A stretch of DNA of 64,000 nucleotides, taken from AC-32 sp963736055 (GTDB lineage Bacteria; Actinomycetota; Thermoleophilia; Gaiellales; Gaiellaceae). Position 1 is the stretch's first letter. Each line of letters starts with the position of its first letter. Location: contig CAVTNM010000009.1 of the NCBI GenBank assembly GCA_963736055.1, positions 496,001 to 560,000 of the forward strand, in the 5' to 3' direction. Of the stretch, positions 24,416 to 33,155 are shown piece by piece. Both the position numbers and the translations under genes were made by a program. The notes beneath the pieces were generated by a model. That model saw only the letters and a program-made list of their open reading frames with translations, had not been told where the DNA came from and searched no databases.

Positions 24416-25246
24416 CTAATAGATGTAGAAGCCGGCCCCGGACTTGCGGCCCAATTTCCCTGCAGCAACCAGATTTTTGAGCAACGGACAGGGCTCGTAG
24501 CGCGTGTCGCCGAGCCCGTCGCGGAGCACTTCCATGATCGCAACACAGGTATCGAGGCCGATCAGATCGGCCAGCGCGAGCGGCCCCATCGGATGGTTGA
24601 AGCCCAGCTTGGCGATGGTGTCGATCGCCTCCGGCTCCGCCACCCCGTCGTGGAGCGCCCAGACCGCCTCGTTGATGTAGGGCATCAGGATCCGGTTCGA
24701 GACGAAGCCGGGGACGTCGTTGGCGACCGCCGGGGTCTTCCCCAGCTCGTGCGCCAGCTCGATGATCGCCTCCGCGGTCTCGTCGGAGGTGTCACGGCCC
24801 CGGACGACCTCGACCAGCTGGAGCACGGGCACCGGGTTGAAGAAATGCATGCCGATCACCCGGTCGGGGCGCGTGGTCACAGCCGCGAGCGAGCCGATCG
24901 GGATCGAGGAGGTGTTCGAGGCGAGGATCGCCTCGCCCGGAAGCGTCTCGTCCGCGCGCCGGAAGACGTCCTCCTTGACCGCCGCGTCCTCGATCACCGC
25001 CTCGACCATCAGGTCGGCGGAGACGAGCCCGTCGACGGGCTCGACCCGGGCCAGCACCTCGTCCGGGTCCGCCCCGCCCTTCTCTGCCAGCCTGGCCAGG
25101 CTCCTGTGCATCGTCTCGAGCCCGCGCTCGACTGCGCCGGGCGCGGCGTCGTGGAGCGACACCCGGCGGCCGGACGCGGCCATCACCTGCGCAATCCCAC
25201 CGCCCATCTGGCCGGCGCCGACCACGAGGACGTGGCCGAACCTCAC
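24416..25246 (-). CDS. 3-hydroxybutyryl-CoA dehydrogenase
   Basis: A 276-residue 3-hydroxyacyl-CoA dehydrogenase of the Hbd/FadB2/PaaH type, oxidising 3-hydroxyacyl-CoA with NAD(P). NAD fold VVGAGQMGGGIAQ; substrate and catalytic residues in NTSSIPIGSLA, GMHFFNPVPVLQLVEVV (catalytic His) and DVPGFVSNRILMPYINEA; C-terminal LGFNHPMGPLALADLIGLD and KSGAGFYIY. Overlaps the GNAT gene upstream by 4 bases; a thiolase precedes that, so thiolase - GNAT - dehydrogenase form an operon for the last steps of beta-oxidation or for butyrate-type metabolism. Confidence 0.95.
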   Translation of the reverse strand: MRFGHVLVVGAGQMGGGIAQVMAASGRRVSLHDAAPGAVERGLETMHRSLARLAEKGGADPDEVLARVEPVDGLVSADLMVEAVIEDAAVKEDVFRRADETLPGEAILASNTSSIPIGSLAAVTTRPDRVIGMHFFNPVPVLQLVEVVRGRDTSDETAEAIIELAHELGKTPAVANDVPGFVSNRILMPYINEAVWALHDGVAEPEAIDTIAKLGFNHPMGPLALADLIGLDTCVAIMEVLRDGLGDTRYEPCPLLKNLVAAGKLGRKSGAGFYIY

Positions 25247-25779
25247 GGCTTCCCGTCCCGCGCGTCAGCCTCGGTAATCGCGTACATCACGTAGTCGTCG
25301 CGGCCTCGCTCCGAGGGCATGTACGAGCGGAGGATCCCCTCCTCGGTGAAGCCCAGCTTCTGGAACACGCGGCGCATCGCCTGGTTTTCTACCCAGGTCG
25401 AGGCCTGGACGCGTGCGGCCTCTTCCTCCCGGAACAGGTAGCGCGTGAGCAGCCTGATCGCGTCGGTGCCGAGCCCTCGGCCACGGTCGGCGGTATCGAA
25501 GAGCGAGATGCCCAACTCGAACACGCCCTGAGGCATCGAGCGCGGCGGCTGCCTCGCGTCGATCTCTCCGACGAGACGTCCCTCCGCCTCGATGCCGAGA
25601 TCGAGCCACCCGTCGACGAAGCGGCCCGAGTTGGCGACGCGGTGCTTGAGCCGCTCGTACGCCTGCGGAGTCGACATCCAGGGAGCGGTGTCGTCGCTGA
25701 GCCGCGCCTGCCAGACCGTCTCGAGCTCGTCCGGCCGCAGCGGCCGCAGCGAGACCCGGTCGCCCTCGAGCGAGATCAC
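25243..25779 (-). CDS. GNAT family N-acetyltransferase (RimJ/RimL-like)
   Basis: A 178-residue acetyltransferase. The acetyl-CoA-binding motif is DRGRGLGTDAIRLLTRYLF and the C-terminal WVENQAMRRVFQKLGFTEEGILRSY matches the RimJ/RimL-type subgroup acting on protein or small amine substrates. The target is not predictable. Coupled by 4-base overlaps to the thiolase gene before it and the dehydrogenase gene after it. Confidence 0.87.
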   Translation of the reverse strand: MISLEGDRVSLRPLRPDELETVWQARLSDDTAPWMSTPQAYERLKHRVANSGRFVDGWLDLGIEAEGRLVGEIDARQPPRSMPQGVFELGISLFDTADRGRGLGTDAIRLLTRYLFREEEAARVQASTWVENQAMRRVFQKLGFTEEGILRSYMPSERGRDDYVMYAITEADARDGKP

Positions 25780-26927
25780 ACTTCCAGGAGGAGCGCGTCG
25801 CCCTGGCCGCCCCCGGAGCAGATCGCCGCCAGGCCCAGGCCGCCGCCGTTGCGGCGCAGCTCGTGGATCATCGTGGCGAGGATCCTCGCGCCGGAAGCGC
25901 CGATCGGATGGCCAAGCGCGACCGCGCCGCCGTTCACGTTCACGCGCTCCGGGTCGACGCCCAGCAGCTCGGTGGAGTTGAGCACGACGGACGAGAACGC
26001 CTCGTTCAGCTCGACGCGCTCGACGTCGTCGATCGACTTGCCGGCCATCTCGAGCGCGATCGCGCCGGCCTTCGCCGGGGTGCGCGCGAGGTAGGCGAAC
26101 TCATCCGCGACGTAGCCCTGGGCGACGATCGTCGCGAGCACCTCGAGCCCGCGTGTGCGCGCGAACTCCTCGCTCGTCAGCACCAGCGCCCCCGCGCCGT
26201 CGTTCACACCGGGCGCGTTCCCGGCCGTCGTCGTGCCCTCGGGGTCGAACACCGGCTTCAGCTTCGCGAGCTTCTCGAGCGTCGTGTCGCGGCGAGGGCC
26301 CTCGTCTACCGCGACGTCGCCCACCGGGACGAGCTCGGGCTCGTAGAGGCCTGCGTCGATCGCCTTGACCGCGCGCTCGTGCGAGCGCAGCGCCCAGCGG
26401 TCTTGCTCCTCGCGGGAGATGCCGAGCTCACGTGAGACGAACGACGCCTGCTCGACCATGTGACGTCCGTCGAAGGTCGAGGTGAGTCCGTCGTGGGTCA
26501 TCAGGTCGATCAACGTCCCGTCGCCGAGCTTGTAGCCGAAGCGCGCGCGGGCGAGCGCGTAGGGCGCGTTGGACATCGACTCCATCCCCCCGGCGACGAC
26601 AACCTTGACGTCGCCGGCGCGGATCATCTGGTCGGCGATCTCGACCGCGCGGATCGACGACGCGCAGACCTTGTTGATCGTGTCCGAGGGCAGCTCCACG
26701 GGCAGGCCCGCCCCCACCGTCGCCTGCCTGGCCGGCGCCTGCCCGGCGCCGCCCTGGAGCACCTGGCCCATGATCGCGTACTCGACCTCGCCGTTCTCGA
26801 CTCCGGCCCGGTCGAGCGCGCCTCGGATCGCGACCGCCCCGAGGTCGGTCGCCTGGTGCTCGACCAGCGCACCGCCCAGGCGCCCGAAGGGCGTCCGAAC
26901 GGCCGAGACGATCACGGATCGAGACAC
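25776..26927 (-). CDS. Acetyl-CoA acetyltransferase (thiolase)
   Basis: A 383-residue thiolase. Nucleophilic Cys in INKVCASSIRAVEIA (near residue 88), His in GHPIGASGARIL and the second Cys in AICSGGGQGDALLLEV. Full length, GTG start. Could run degradatively (thiolysis of 3-ketoacyl-CoA) or make acetoacetyl-CoA. First gene of the operon with GNAT and 3-hydroxyacyl-CoA dehydrogenase. Confidence 0.95.
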   Translation of the reverse strand: MSRSVIVSAVRTPFGRLGGALVEHQATDLGAVAIRGALDRAGVENGEVEYAIMGQVLQGGAGQAPARQATVGAGLPVELPSDTINKVCASSIRAVEIADQMIRAGDVKVVVAGGMESMSNAPYALARARFGYKLGDGTLIDLMTHDGLTSTFDGRHMVEQASFVSRELGISREEQDRWALRSHERAVKAIDAGLYEPELVPVGDVAVDEGPRRDTTLEKLAKLKPVFDPEGTTTAGNAPGVNDGAGALVLTSEEFARTRGLEVLATIVAQGYVADEFAYLARTPAKAGAIALEMAGKSIDDVERVELNEAFSSVVLNSTELLGVDPERVNVNGGAVALGHPIGASGARILATMIHELRRNGGGLGLAAICSGGGQGDALLLEV

Positions 26928-26972
26928 ACGAAGCAGCGTAACAACGGCCCTTCGGTCTGCCGCCGGGCCTCG

Positions 26973-27773
26973 TCAGCTGCGTCGGGTCGGCAGCGGCGGG
27001 AGGGTCTTCGGCAGCTTCGCCTCGTACGCGCGCGCTGCGCGGCGGTCGCGCGTCCGCGCCGCGAGCACGATGCCGAGCGGGACGAGCACGATCAACCCCA
27101 GGAGGCCGAGCGGGACGACGATCCAGAGCGGGCTGAGCGCGCCCTTGTCGGCACTGAGATCGGCGCGCGAGCCGCCGGTGTAGTCGGCCGGCCCGGTCTC
27201 GTGCTGCCGTCCGACGCCGATCGGCGTGAACGTGGCCATGGGCGAGAAGGTGTCCACCCGCCAATGCCCTCGTTCCTTGAGGAGCTCGGCGTGGAAGATG
27301 ATCTGGCCGACCTTCCTGGGGCGGGTCGAGGAGAGCATCAGCGCGACTCCGACATCGCGGCGGTACGAGTAGTCGACCCGCCAATTGCCGCCGACGCCGC
27401 GCGTGACCGCGGGGTAGACGTACACCGGCGAGGAGCCCGTCCGCCACTGGGCCCGGGTCGTGCCGCCCCGGAAGTCAGAGGTGACCAGGTCGTACGCCGC
27501 GATGGGGTTCCGCTGCGCGACTCCGTCGCGCACGAAGGCGACGAGCGTCTTCCCGATCTCGCGCCGGTCGGCCTTGCGCAGGCGCACGGTCTTCTGGTTG
27601 CCGGTCACGACCGGCTTGCCGGGCTGGAAGACCTCCTTGTCGTGTACGCCCTCGTTCAGGGTCAGCCGGGTGACCCCGAAGGCGACGGCTCCCGCCACCA
27701 CGAGGAAGACCGCCACGCGCGCCAGGCGCCGGCGTCGGCGCGGCGAGGCAAGCAGCTGCGACGACCCCTTCAT
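26973..27773 (-). CDS. Unrecognised membrane protein, paralogue 3 (two TM)
   Basis: A 266-residue relative of the proteins at 11,985 and 12,790. An Arg-rich start (RRRRRLARVAVF) leads to a first helix (residues ~17-35), then an outer domain with the family core AYDLVTSDFRGG and WRTGSSPVYVYP, then a second helix (~225-247) and a tail ending LPKTLPPLPTRRS, like the LPPLPPTS end of paralogue 1. The motif phrase EVFQPGKPVVTG matches SVFSPGKPQVTH of paralogue 1. A TACACT 8 bases before the ATG may be a -10 box giving a near-leaderless transcript. Divergent from the trp operon. Confidence 0.78.
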   Translation of the reverse strand: MKGSSQLLASPRRRRRLARVAVFLVVAGAVAFGVTRLTLNEGVHDKEVFQPGKPVVTGNQKTVRLRKADRREIGKTLVAFVRDGVAQRNPIAAYDLVTSDFRGGTTRAQWRTGSSPVYVYPAVTRGVGGNWRVDYSYRRDVGVALMLSSTRPRKVGQIIFHAELLKERGHWRVDTFSPMATFTPIGVGRQHETGPADYTGGSRADLSADKGALSPLWIVVPLGLLGLIVLVPLGIVLAARTRDRRAARAYEAKLPKTLPPLPTRRS

Positions 27774-27808
27774 AGCACTCGAGTGTAGCCAGGGGACATC
27801 CGTCTCTC

Positions 27809-27838
27809 TTGACGGAAGGGCCGACCGGCGCCTACCCT
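27809..27838 (+). promoter_or_regulatory. trp operon promoter
   Basis: TTGACG (27809-27814) and TACCCT (27833-27838) with an 18-base spacer. Seven bases further lies 27846, the A of the leader peptide ATG, so the leader would be translated from the very 5' end of the mRNA. A GGGGG directly before the ATG is too close to act as a normal ribosome-binding site. Confidence 0.6.
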
Positions 27839-27845
27839 GCGGGGG

Positions 27846-27911
27846 ATGACTTCCGTCTCGCAGATCTGGGGCTGGGCCTGGCGCCACGAGCGGGGCGGGA
27901 GCGTCGCCTGA
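27846..27911 (+). CDS. trpL: trp operon leader peptide
   Basis: A 21-codon open frame ending in TGA at 27909-27911, with three Trp codons in six positions (IWGWAW, residues 7-12, Trp8, Trp10, Trp12). Trp is a rare residue, and the frame ends 30 bases before a Rho-independent terminator just ahead of trpE. This is the classic layout of transcription attenuation: ribosome stalling at Trp codons when charged tRNA-Trp is scarce lets transcription continue. Downstream CGAGCGGGG (27887-27895) can pair with TTCCGCTCG (27932-27940), a candidate alternative hairpin ending one base before the terminator. Too short for ordinary gene calling. Confidence 0.85.
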   Translation: MTSVSQIWGWAWRHERGGSVA

Positions 27912-27941
27912 CCTGACCTAGACGCACCTCGTTCCGCTCGC

Positions 27942-27971
27942 AGACCTTCCAGCCGGAGGGTCTTTTTGTTT
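27942..27971 (+). terminator. trp attenuator (Rho-independent terminator)
   Basis: AGACCTTCC (27942-27950), loop AGCC, GGAGGGTCT (27955-27963): a 9-bp stem with one G-T pair, followed by TTTTGTTT. The trpE start lies 3 bases beyond the T-tract. The GGAGGG of the 3' arm is the only ribosome-binding-like sequence before trpE, although 14 bases away, so the hairpin could also hide the trpE initiation region. Confidence 0.85.
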
Positions 27972-27974
27972 GCC

Positions 27975-29210
27975 ATGAACGCATTGACCGTCGTCTCAAC
28001 CGACCTGATCACCCCCCTTGGGGCCTACCTCCGGCTGCGCGAGTCCGGGCGCGCCTCCTTCCTGCTCGAGTCGGTGGAGAAAGGCAGGCTCGGCCGGCAC
28101 TCGTTCATCGGCGCGGGCTCGCGGCTGGTGGACTTCGCCGAGGCGGAGCGCTGCGGCCTGCCCGTGGTCGGCTACCTCGGCTACGACCACGCCGCACGCC
28201 TGGAGCCGACGGTGCCGCTACCGGACGACGGGCGAGGCCTGCCCGAGAGCCGCTTCGTCGTCGCCGACACCCTCGTCCGCTTCGACCACGGCCTCGGGAT
28301 GGCCGAGGTGCTCTGCGGCGAGCCCGGCGCGGTCGCCGATCTGCTCGCCGGCCCGCAGCCCTCCACTGCGCCCGCCGGGCCGCGCACGCCGGCCGGGTCG
28401 ACCCGCCGCCTGCCCTCGCGCCACGAGTACGAGCGAGCGGTGGTGCGGGCGAAAGAGCACATCCGCGCGGGCGACGCCTTCCAGATCGTCCTCTCGCAGC
28501 GGGCCGAACGGCCGACCTCGGCTTCGGCCCTCGAGCTCTACCGCTCGCTCCGGCGCGTCAACCCCTCGCCGTACCTCTTCTTGCTCGAGCTCGACGGGCT
28601 CGCGTTGATCGGCTCGTCGCCGGAGACGCTCGTGAAGGCCGAGGGCAGGCGAGCCTCCCTCAACCCGATCGCGGGCACGACGCGCCCCGGAGAGGGCGAC
28701 GCGGACCGGCTCCTGGGCTCCGAGAAGGACCGGGCAGAGCACGTGATGCTCGTCGACCTCGGCCGCAACGACCTCTCGCGGGTCTGCCGGCCCGGGACGG
28801 TGAGACTCGCCCGCTACCTCGAGCCGGAGCGCTTCTCCCACGTGACGCACCTGGTCTCCGAGGTGGTCGGCGAGCTCCAGGAGGGGGTCTCGCACGTCGA
28901 CCTGCTGCGGGCGTGCTTCCCGGCCGGGACGGTATCGGGCGCGCCCAAGGTGCGGGCGATGCAGCTCATCTCGGAGCTCGAGCGGTATCGCCGGGGGCCG
29001 TACGCCGGCGCGGTTCTCTACGCGCTCCCGGGCGAGGCACTCGACGCCTGCATCGCGATCAGGACGATCGTGCTGCACGACGGCGTCGCGCTCCTGCAGG
29101 CCGGTGCCGGGATCGTCGCCGACTCCGACCCGGCCGCCGAGCACGACGAGTGCCTGCGCAAGCTGGCTGCGCTGGAGACGGCGATCGAGCTCGCGGAGGC
29201 CCGCGCGTGA
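27975..29210 (+). CDS. trpE: Anthranilate synthase component I
   Basis: A 411-residue chorismate-binding enzyme making anthranilate from chorismate with ammonia from TrpG. Conserved core: LIGSSPETLVK, LNPIAGTTRPGEGD, HVMLVDLGRNDLSRV, GTVSGAPKVRAM and the C-terminal YAGAVLYA ... IAIRTIV. An LLES motif near the N-terminus (residues 30-33) matches the Trp feedback site. It is about 80-100 residues shorter than typical TrpE, with the shortening in the N-terminal domain. An in-frame TTG at 27966 is a less likely start. The end overlaps trpG. Confidence 0.94.
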   Translation: MNALTVVSTDLITPLGAYLRLRESGRASFLLESVEKGRLGRHSFIGAGSRLVDFAEAERCGLPVVGYLGYDHAARLEPTVPLPDDGRGLPESRFVVADTLVRFDHGLGMAEVLCGEPGAVADLLAGPQPSTAPAGPRTPAGSTRRLPSRHEYERAVVRAKEHIRAGDAFQIVLSQRAERPTSASALELYRSLRRVNPSPYLFLLELDGLALIGSSPETLVKAEGRRASLNPIAGTTRPGEGDADRLLGSEKDRAEHVMLVDLGRNDLSRVCRPGTVRLARYLEPERFSHVTHLVSEVVGELQEGVSHVDLLRACFPAGTVSGAPKVRAMQLISELERYRRGPYAGAVLYALPGEALDACIAIRTIVLHDGVALLQAGAGIVADSDPAAEHDECLRKLAALETAIELAEARA

Positions 29211-29770
29211 TACTCCTGATCGACAACTACGACTCCTTCACCTACAACCTCGCGCACCTCTTTGGCGAGCTGGGCGCGGAGGTGGCCGTGCGACGCAACG
29301 ACGAGATCGATCCGGACGAGGCCGAGCGGCTCGCGCCGTCGCACCTCGTGGTCTCCCCGGGCCCGGGCCGGCCCGACGCGGCGGGGGCGACGGTGGAGAT
29401 CGTGCGGAGGCTGGCTCCCGCCGTGCCGACGCTCGGCGTGTGCCTCGGCCACCAGGCGATCGTCGAGGCCTTCGGCGGCGAGGTCGGTCAGGCGCGCCGG
29501 CTCGTCCACGGAAAGGCGAGCGTGATCGAGCACGACGGCCGTGGGCTGTTCTCGGGCCTGCCCGAGGCTTTCGAGGCCGGCCGCTACCACTCGCTGGCCG
29601 CCACGGCGGTGCCCGACATCCTCGAGGTCTCGGCCACCTGCGCCGAGGGCGAGGTGATGGCTGTTCGCCATCGCGAGCTGCGGGTGGACGGCGTCCAGTT
29701 CCATCCCGAGTCGGTGCTGACGCCGACCGGGCCCGCGCTCGCGAGGAACTTCCTGGAGGGCGCGCAATGA
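29207..29770 (+). CDS. trpG: Anthranilate synthase component II (glutamine amidotransferase)
   Basis: A 187-residue class I glutamine amidotransferase supplying ammonia to TrpE. The triad is visible: nucleophile Cys in LGVCLGHQAI, and His/Glu in VQFHPESVL. The N-terminus (LLIDNYDSFTYNLAHLF) is diagnostic for TrpG/PabA. The GTG start overlaps the trpE stop (GTGA). It may also serve para-aminobenzoate synthesis, but its position argues for tryptophan. Confidence 0.95.
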   Translation: MILLIDNYDSFTYNLAHLFGELGAEVAVRRNDEIDPDEAERLAPSHLVVSPGPGRPDAAGATVEIVRRLAPAVPTLGVCLGHQAIVEAFGGEVGQARRLVHGKASVIEHDGRGLFSGLPEAFEAGRYHSLAATAVPDILEVSATCAEGEVMAVRHRELRVDGVQFHPESVLTPTGPALARNFLEGAQ

Positions 29771-30796
29771 CGGTGCAAGAGGCGCTCGGGCGGTTGCTCG
29801 ACGGCCACGACCTCTCGCGCGAGGAGGCGCGGGCGGTCATGAACGAGGTGATGGAAGGCGAGGCGACCCAGGCGCAGATCGGCGGCCTGCTCGTCGCGTT
29901 GCGCCTCAAGGGCGAGACCGCGAACGAGATCGCCGGCTGCGCCGAGGCGATGCGCTCGCACGTCCTCTCGGTGCAGCCAAAGCGGGAGGACCTCGTCGAC
30001 ACGGCCGGAACCGGCGGCGACGGGGCCGGGACGATCAATATCTCCACGGCGGCGGCCCTCGTCGCAGCGTCGGCGGGCGCCGCGGTGGCAAAGCACGGCA
30101 ACCGCGCCGTCTCGTCGGCCTCCGGCTCCGCGGACGTGCTCGAGGCACTCGGCTTCAGGCTCGAGCTCCCGCCCGCCCGCATCGAGCGCTCGATCGACGA
30201 GCTCGGCTTCGGCTTCCTGTTCGCGCCGACGCACCATCCGGCGATGCGCCACGCCGCACCCGTGCGGCGCGAGCTCGCCGCGAGGACGGTCTTCAACGTG
30301 CTCGGGCCACTGACCAACCCGGCCGGTGCCCGGGCGCAGGTGGTCGGCGTCTACGCGCCCTCGCTCGTGCGCACCATCGCCGAGGTGCTCGCGCAGCTGG
30401 GCGCTCGGCGGGCGTTCGTCGTGCACGGCTCGGGCGGCATCGACGAGCTCTCGCCCGCGGGCCCGAACCTCGTGTGCGAGGTCGCCGACGGACAGGTGCG
30501 TGAGCGGGAGATCGATCCTCTCGAGCTCGGCGTGCCGCGCTGCGATCCGGCCGAGCTGCGTGGCGGCTCCCCGGCCGAGAACGCGGAGGCGATCAGGGCG
30601 GTCTTCCGAGGCGAGGACGGTGGCCGGCGCTCGGCCGATCCTGCTCAACGCCGCCGGCGCCCTCGCGGCGGCCGGCCACGGCGCGGATCTCGCCGAGGGG
30701 CTCGAGCTCGCACGCGAGGCGGTCGACTCGGGCGCGGCCGCAACGCGGCTCGAAGAGCTCGCCGCGTTCTCACAGGCGACCGAGGTGCCGGCCTGA
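29767..30796 (+). CDS. trpD: Anthranilate phosphoribosyltransferase (frameshifted)
   Basis: Joins anthranilate and PRPP. The first 284 codons are clear: DTAGTGGDGAGTINISTAAA (PRPP/phosphate loop), AKHGNRAVSSASGSADVLEALG, FLFAPTHHPAMRHAAPVR and FNVLGPLTNPA. Around 30,612-30,635 the frame shifts by +1: the remaining part (RPILLNAAGALAAAGHGADLAEGLELAREAVDSG) reads in the next frame to a TGA at 30794-30796. One extra base, for example the C in CCGGCGCTCGG, accounts for it. Uncorrected, the first frame runs on into trpC and gives a false fusion. ATG overlaps the trpG stop; trpC starts on the last base of the stop. Confidence 0.9.
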
Positions 30797-31956
30797 TGGG
30801 CCGGTTCCGCTCCGCCCTCGCGGGCCCGGGCCTCGCCGCGATCGCCGAGGTCAAGCGGCGCTCGCCGTCGGCCGGCGACCTGCGGCCCGACGCCGACCCG
30901 GCAGCACTCGCCGTCGCGTTCGAGCACGCGGGCGCGGCCGCCGTCTCGATCCTGGTCGACGAGCGCTTCGGCGGCACGCTGGACGACCTGCGGGCTGCGC
31001 GACAGGCAGCTGCGCTGCCGCTACTGGCCAAGGGCTTCTTCCGAGAGGCGGACGAGCTCGCGGCGCTGCGCGAGGCGGGCGCCGACGCGGTGCTGCTGCT
31101 CCTGCGCGACCTCGACGACGGCGAGGCGCGCAGGCTGATGCTTGCGGCCGGGGAGCTCGGGCTCGACACGCTGGTCGAAGCCCACGACGCCGACGAGCTT
31201 CGGCGCGCGACCGAGCTCGGCGCCGATCCGATCGGCATCAACGCGCGCGACCTGAGCACCTTCGCGATCGACCGGGGAGAGCAGCTCGCGCTCGTCGAGG
31301 CGGCGCCCGCAGACCGCGTGATCGTGGCCGAGAGCGCAATCGCCGCACGGGCGCACGGAGCCGAGGCGGAGCTCGCGGGCGCCCAGGCCGTCCTGATCGG
31401 CTCGGCACTGATGCGGGCGGACGACCCGGCCGCGAAGCTCGCCGAGCTGATCTCGCGACCGCTGGTGAAGGTCTGTGGCCTCACGCGCGAGGAGGACGTC
31501 GCCGCCGCGGCCGAGGCGGGCGCCGACCTCGCCGGGTTCGTCCTGGCGGTCGAGACGCCCCGCCGAGCGCCGGGGGTGCTGGACGTTCCCGGCACCATGC
31601 TCTCGGTCGCCGTGCACGTGGGCGAGGTGACCGACGACCGTGCGGACCTCATCCAGCTCTACGCACGCGAGAACGGGCATCGCGCTCGCGACGGCGTCCT
31701 GCTGCGCAACGGCCGCGAGGTGGCCAGGGTCGTCGACCGTCCGTGGCAGGACGCCGACACCGGCCACCTGGAGCGGGCGCGTGCGGCGGAGGGACGCGTC
31801 GTGCTCGCGGGCGGGCTCTCCGCGGACAACGTGAGCGCCGCGATCGAGCAGGTCCGGCCCTGGGCGGTGGACGCGAGCTCCCGCCTGGAGTCGTCGCCGG
31901 GCATCAAGGATCACGCGCGCGTGCGTGCGTACGTGGAGGCCGCCAGGTGCAGCTGA
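30796..31956 (+). CDS. Bifunctional indole-3-glycerol phosphate synthase / phosphoribosylanthranilate isomerase
   Basis: A 386-residue fusion in the order TrpC (about residues 1-222) then TrpF (about 223-386). TrpC part: AIAEVKRRSPSAG, LLAKGFF, LVEAH, GINARDLSTF, VIVAESAI, all canonical; the usual first ~40 residues (helix alpha-0 region) are missing. TrpF part: PLVKVCGLTREEDVAAAAEAGAD with the catalytic Cys, a shortened middle, and VLAGGLSADNV then AVDASSRLESSPGIKDHARV. TrpCF fusion is known in enterobacteria and corynebacteria. Abuts trpD and overlaps trpB by 10 bases. Confidence 0.92.
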   Translation: MGRFRSALAGPGLAAIAEVKRRSPSAGDLRPDADPAALAVAFEHAGAAAVSILVDERFGGTLDDLRAARQAAALPLLAKGFFREADELAALREAGADAVLLLLRDLDDGEARRLMLAAGELGLDTLVEAHDADELRRATELGADPIGINARDLSTFAIDRGEQLALVEAAPADRVIVAESAIAARAHGAEAELAGAQAVLIGSALMRADDPAAKLAELISRPLVKVCGLTREEDVAAAAEAGADLAGFVLAVETPRRAPGVLDVPGTMLSVAVHVGEVTDDRADLIQLYARENGHRARDGVLLRNGREVARVVDRPWQDADTGHLERARAAEGRVVLAGGLSADNVSAAIEQVRPWAVDASSRLESSPGIKDHARVRAYVEAARCS

Positions 31957-33060
31957 CCTACGGCGAGTACGGCGGGCGCTTCGTCCCGGAGACGCTGATC
32001 CCGGCCCTGGACGAGCTGGAGGCCGGCTGGCGGGAGGCTCGGGCCGACGATGCGTTCCAGGCTGAACTGGACGAGCTCGGCCGCACCTTCGGAGGGCGCC
32101 CGACGCCGCTGACCCTGGCGGAGCGCTTCGCCCCCGGCAAACGCCTGTACCTCAAGCGCGAGGATCTCCTGCACACGGGGGCGCACAAGCTCAACAACGC
32201 GCTCGGCCAGGCATTGCTGGCGTTGCGGCTCGGCAAGCGGCGGATCGTTGCGGAGACGGGCGCGGGCCAGCACGGGGTCGCGACGGCGACCGTCTGCGCG
32301 CGCTTCGGGCTCGAGTGCGTCGTCTACATGGGCTCCGAGGACATGCGCCGCCAGCGGCCGAATCTCGAGCGGATGGGGCTGCTCGGCGCCGAGGTGCGGC
32401 CCGTCGAGTTCGGAACGCGCACGCTGAAGGAGGCGACGAGCGAGGCGATCCGGGACTGGATCACGAACGTCGGCGACACCCACTACCTGATCGGCTCCTG
32501 CGTCGGGCCGGCTCCGTATCCGGAGATCGTGCGCGAGCTGCAGTCGGTGATCGGCCACGAGGCGCGAGAGCAGATGCTCGAAGCCGGAGGGCCGCCTGCC
32601 GGAGGTGGCGATCGCCTGTGTCGGAGGGGGCTCGAACGCGATCGGCCTCTTCGCCGGCTTCCTGGACGACCCGGAGGTTCGCCTGATCGGGGTCGAGGCC
32701 GGCGGCGCAGCGAGCCTCGGGACGGGACGGCCGGCCGTGCTGCACGGCTCGAGGTCGTCCGTGCTCGCGGACGAGGACGGGCAGGTGCTCGACGCGGAGT
32801 CGATCTCGGCCGGGCTCGACTACCCCGGTGTCGGGCCGGAGCACGCGTTCCTGCGCGACAGCGGGCGCGCGGAGTACCTCGGCGCTTCGGACGACGAGGC
32901 GCTGGCCGCGTTCCGCCGTCTCGCCGCGACGGAGGGGATCTTGCCCGCACTCGAGCCTGCGCACGCCCTCGCCCGAATCGCGGAGCTCGAGGAAGAGCTC
33001 GTGCTGGTATCCCTCTCGGGCCGGGGGGACAAGGACCTGGCCGAGGTGGCCGCCCGGTGA
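31947..33060 (+). CDS. trpB: Tryptophan synthase beta chain (frameshifted)
   Basis: PLP enzyme joining indole and serine. GTG start at 31947. The first 214 codons hold GGRFVPETLIPAL, the PLP Lys in HTGAHKLNNALGQALLA, and AETGAGQHGVATAT. Near 32,586 the frame shifts by +1; the rest (VAIACVGGGSNAIGLFAGF, GLDYPGVGPEHAFL, LVSLSGRGDKDL) is in the next frame. Removing one G (GCCGGAGGGC to GCCGAGGGC) restores EAEGRLPEVAIACVGGGSN, the expected family sequence, so a single inserted G is the cause. Total length about 370 residues. Confidence 0.92.
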
Positions 33061-33155
33061 AGGTGCGGCGCCGGGCCGGAGGCGGCCCCATCCCTAACCC
33101 CCACCCACCCAGGGGGAAAAACGGTAGCTCGCGCATTCGCGCGGGGGTGTGACGG
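33061..33155 (+). other. Structured spacer between trpB and trpA
   Basis: A 95-base gap in an operon whose other genes overlap. CACCCACCC (33102-33110) is an exact complement of GGGTGGGTG (33154-33162), which covers the trpA start codon (GTG at 33156). Between them lie a GGGGGAAAAAC stretch and a smaller CGCGC/GCGCG hairpin. It could form a translation-blocking hairpin or be a small inserted element. Confidence 0.4.

Noticed and set aside
24385..24546. N-terminal extension of the HD-GYP regulator upstream of 24363
   Set aside because: The extra residues overlap the hydroxyacyl-CoA dehydrogenase 3' end and are not receiver-like; the receiver domain starts at the GTG.
29104..31956. A 950-codon open frame that looks like a TrpD-TrpC-TrpF fusion
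   Set aside because: It arises from the +1 frameshift in trpD; the true trpD end lies in the next frame with its own stop at 30794-30796, and trpC has its own ATG.
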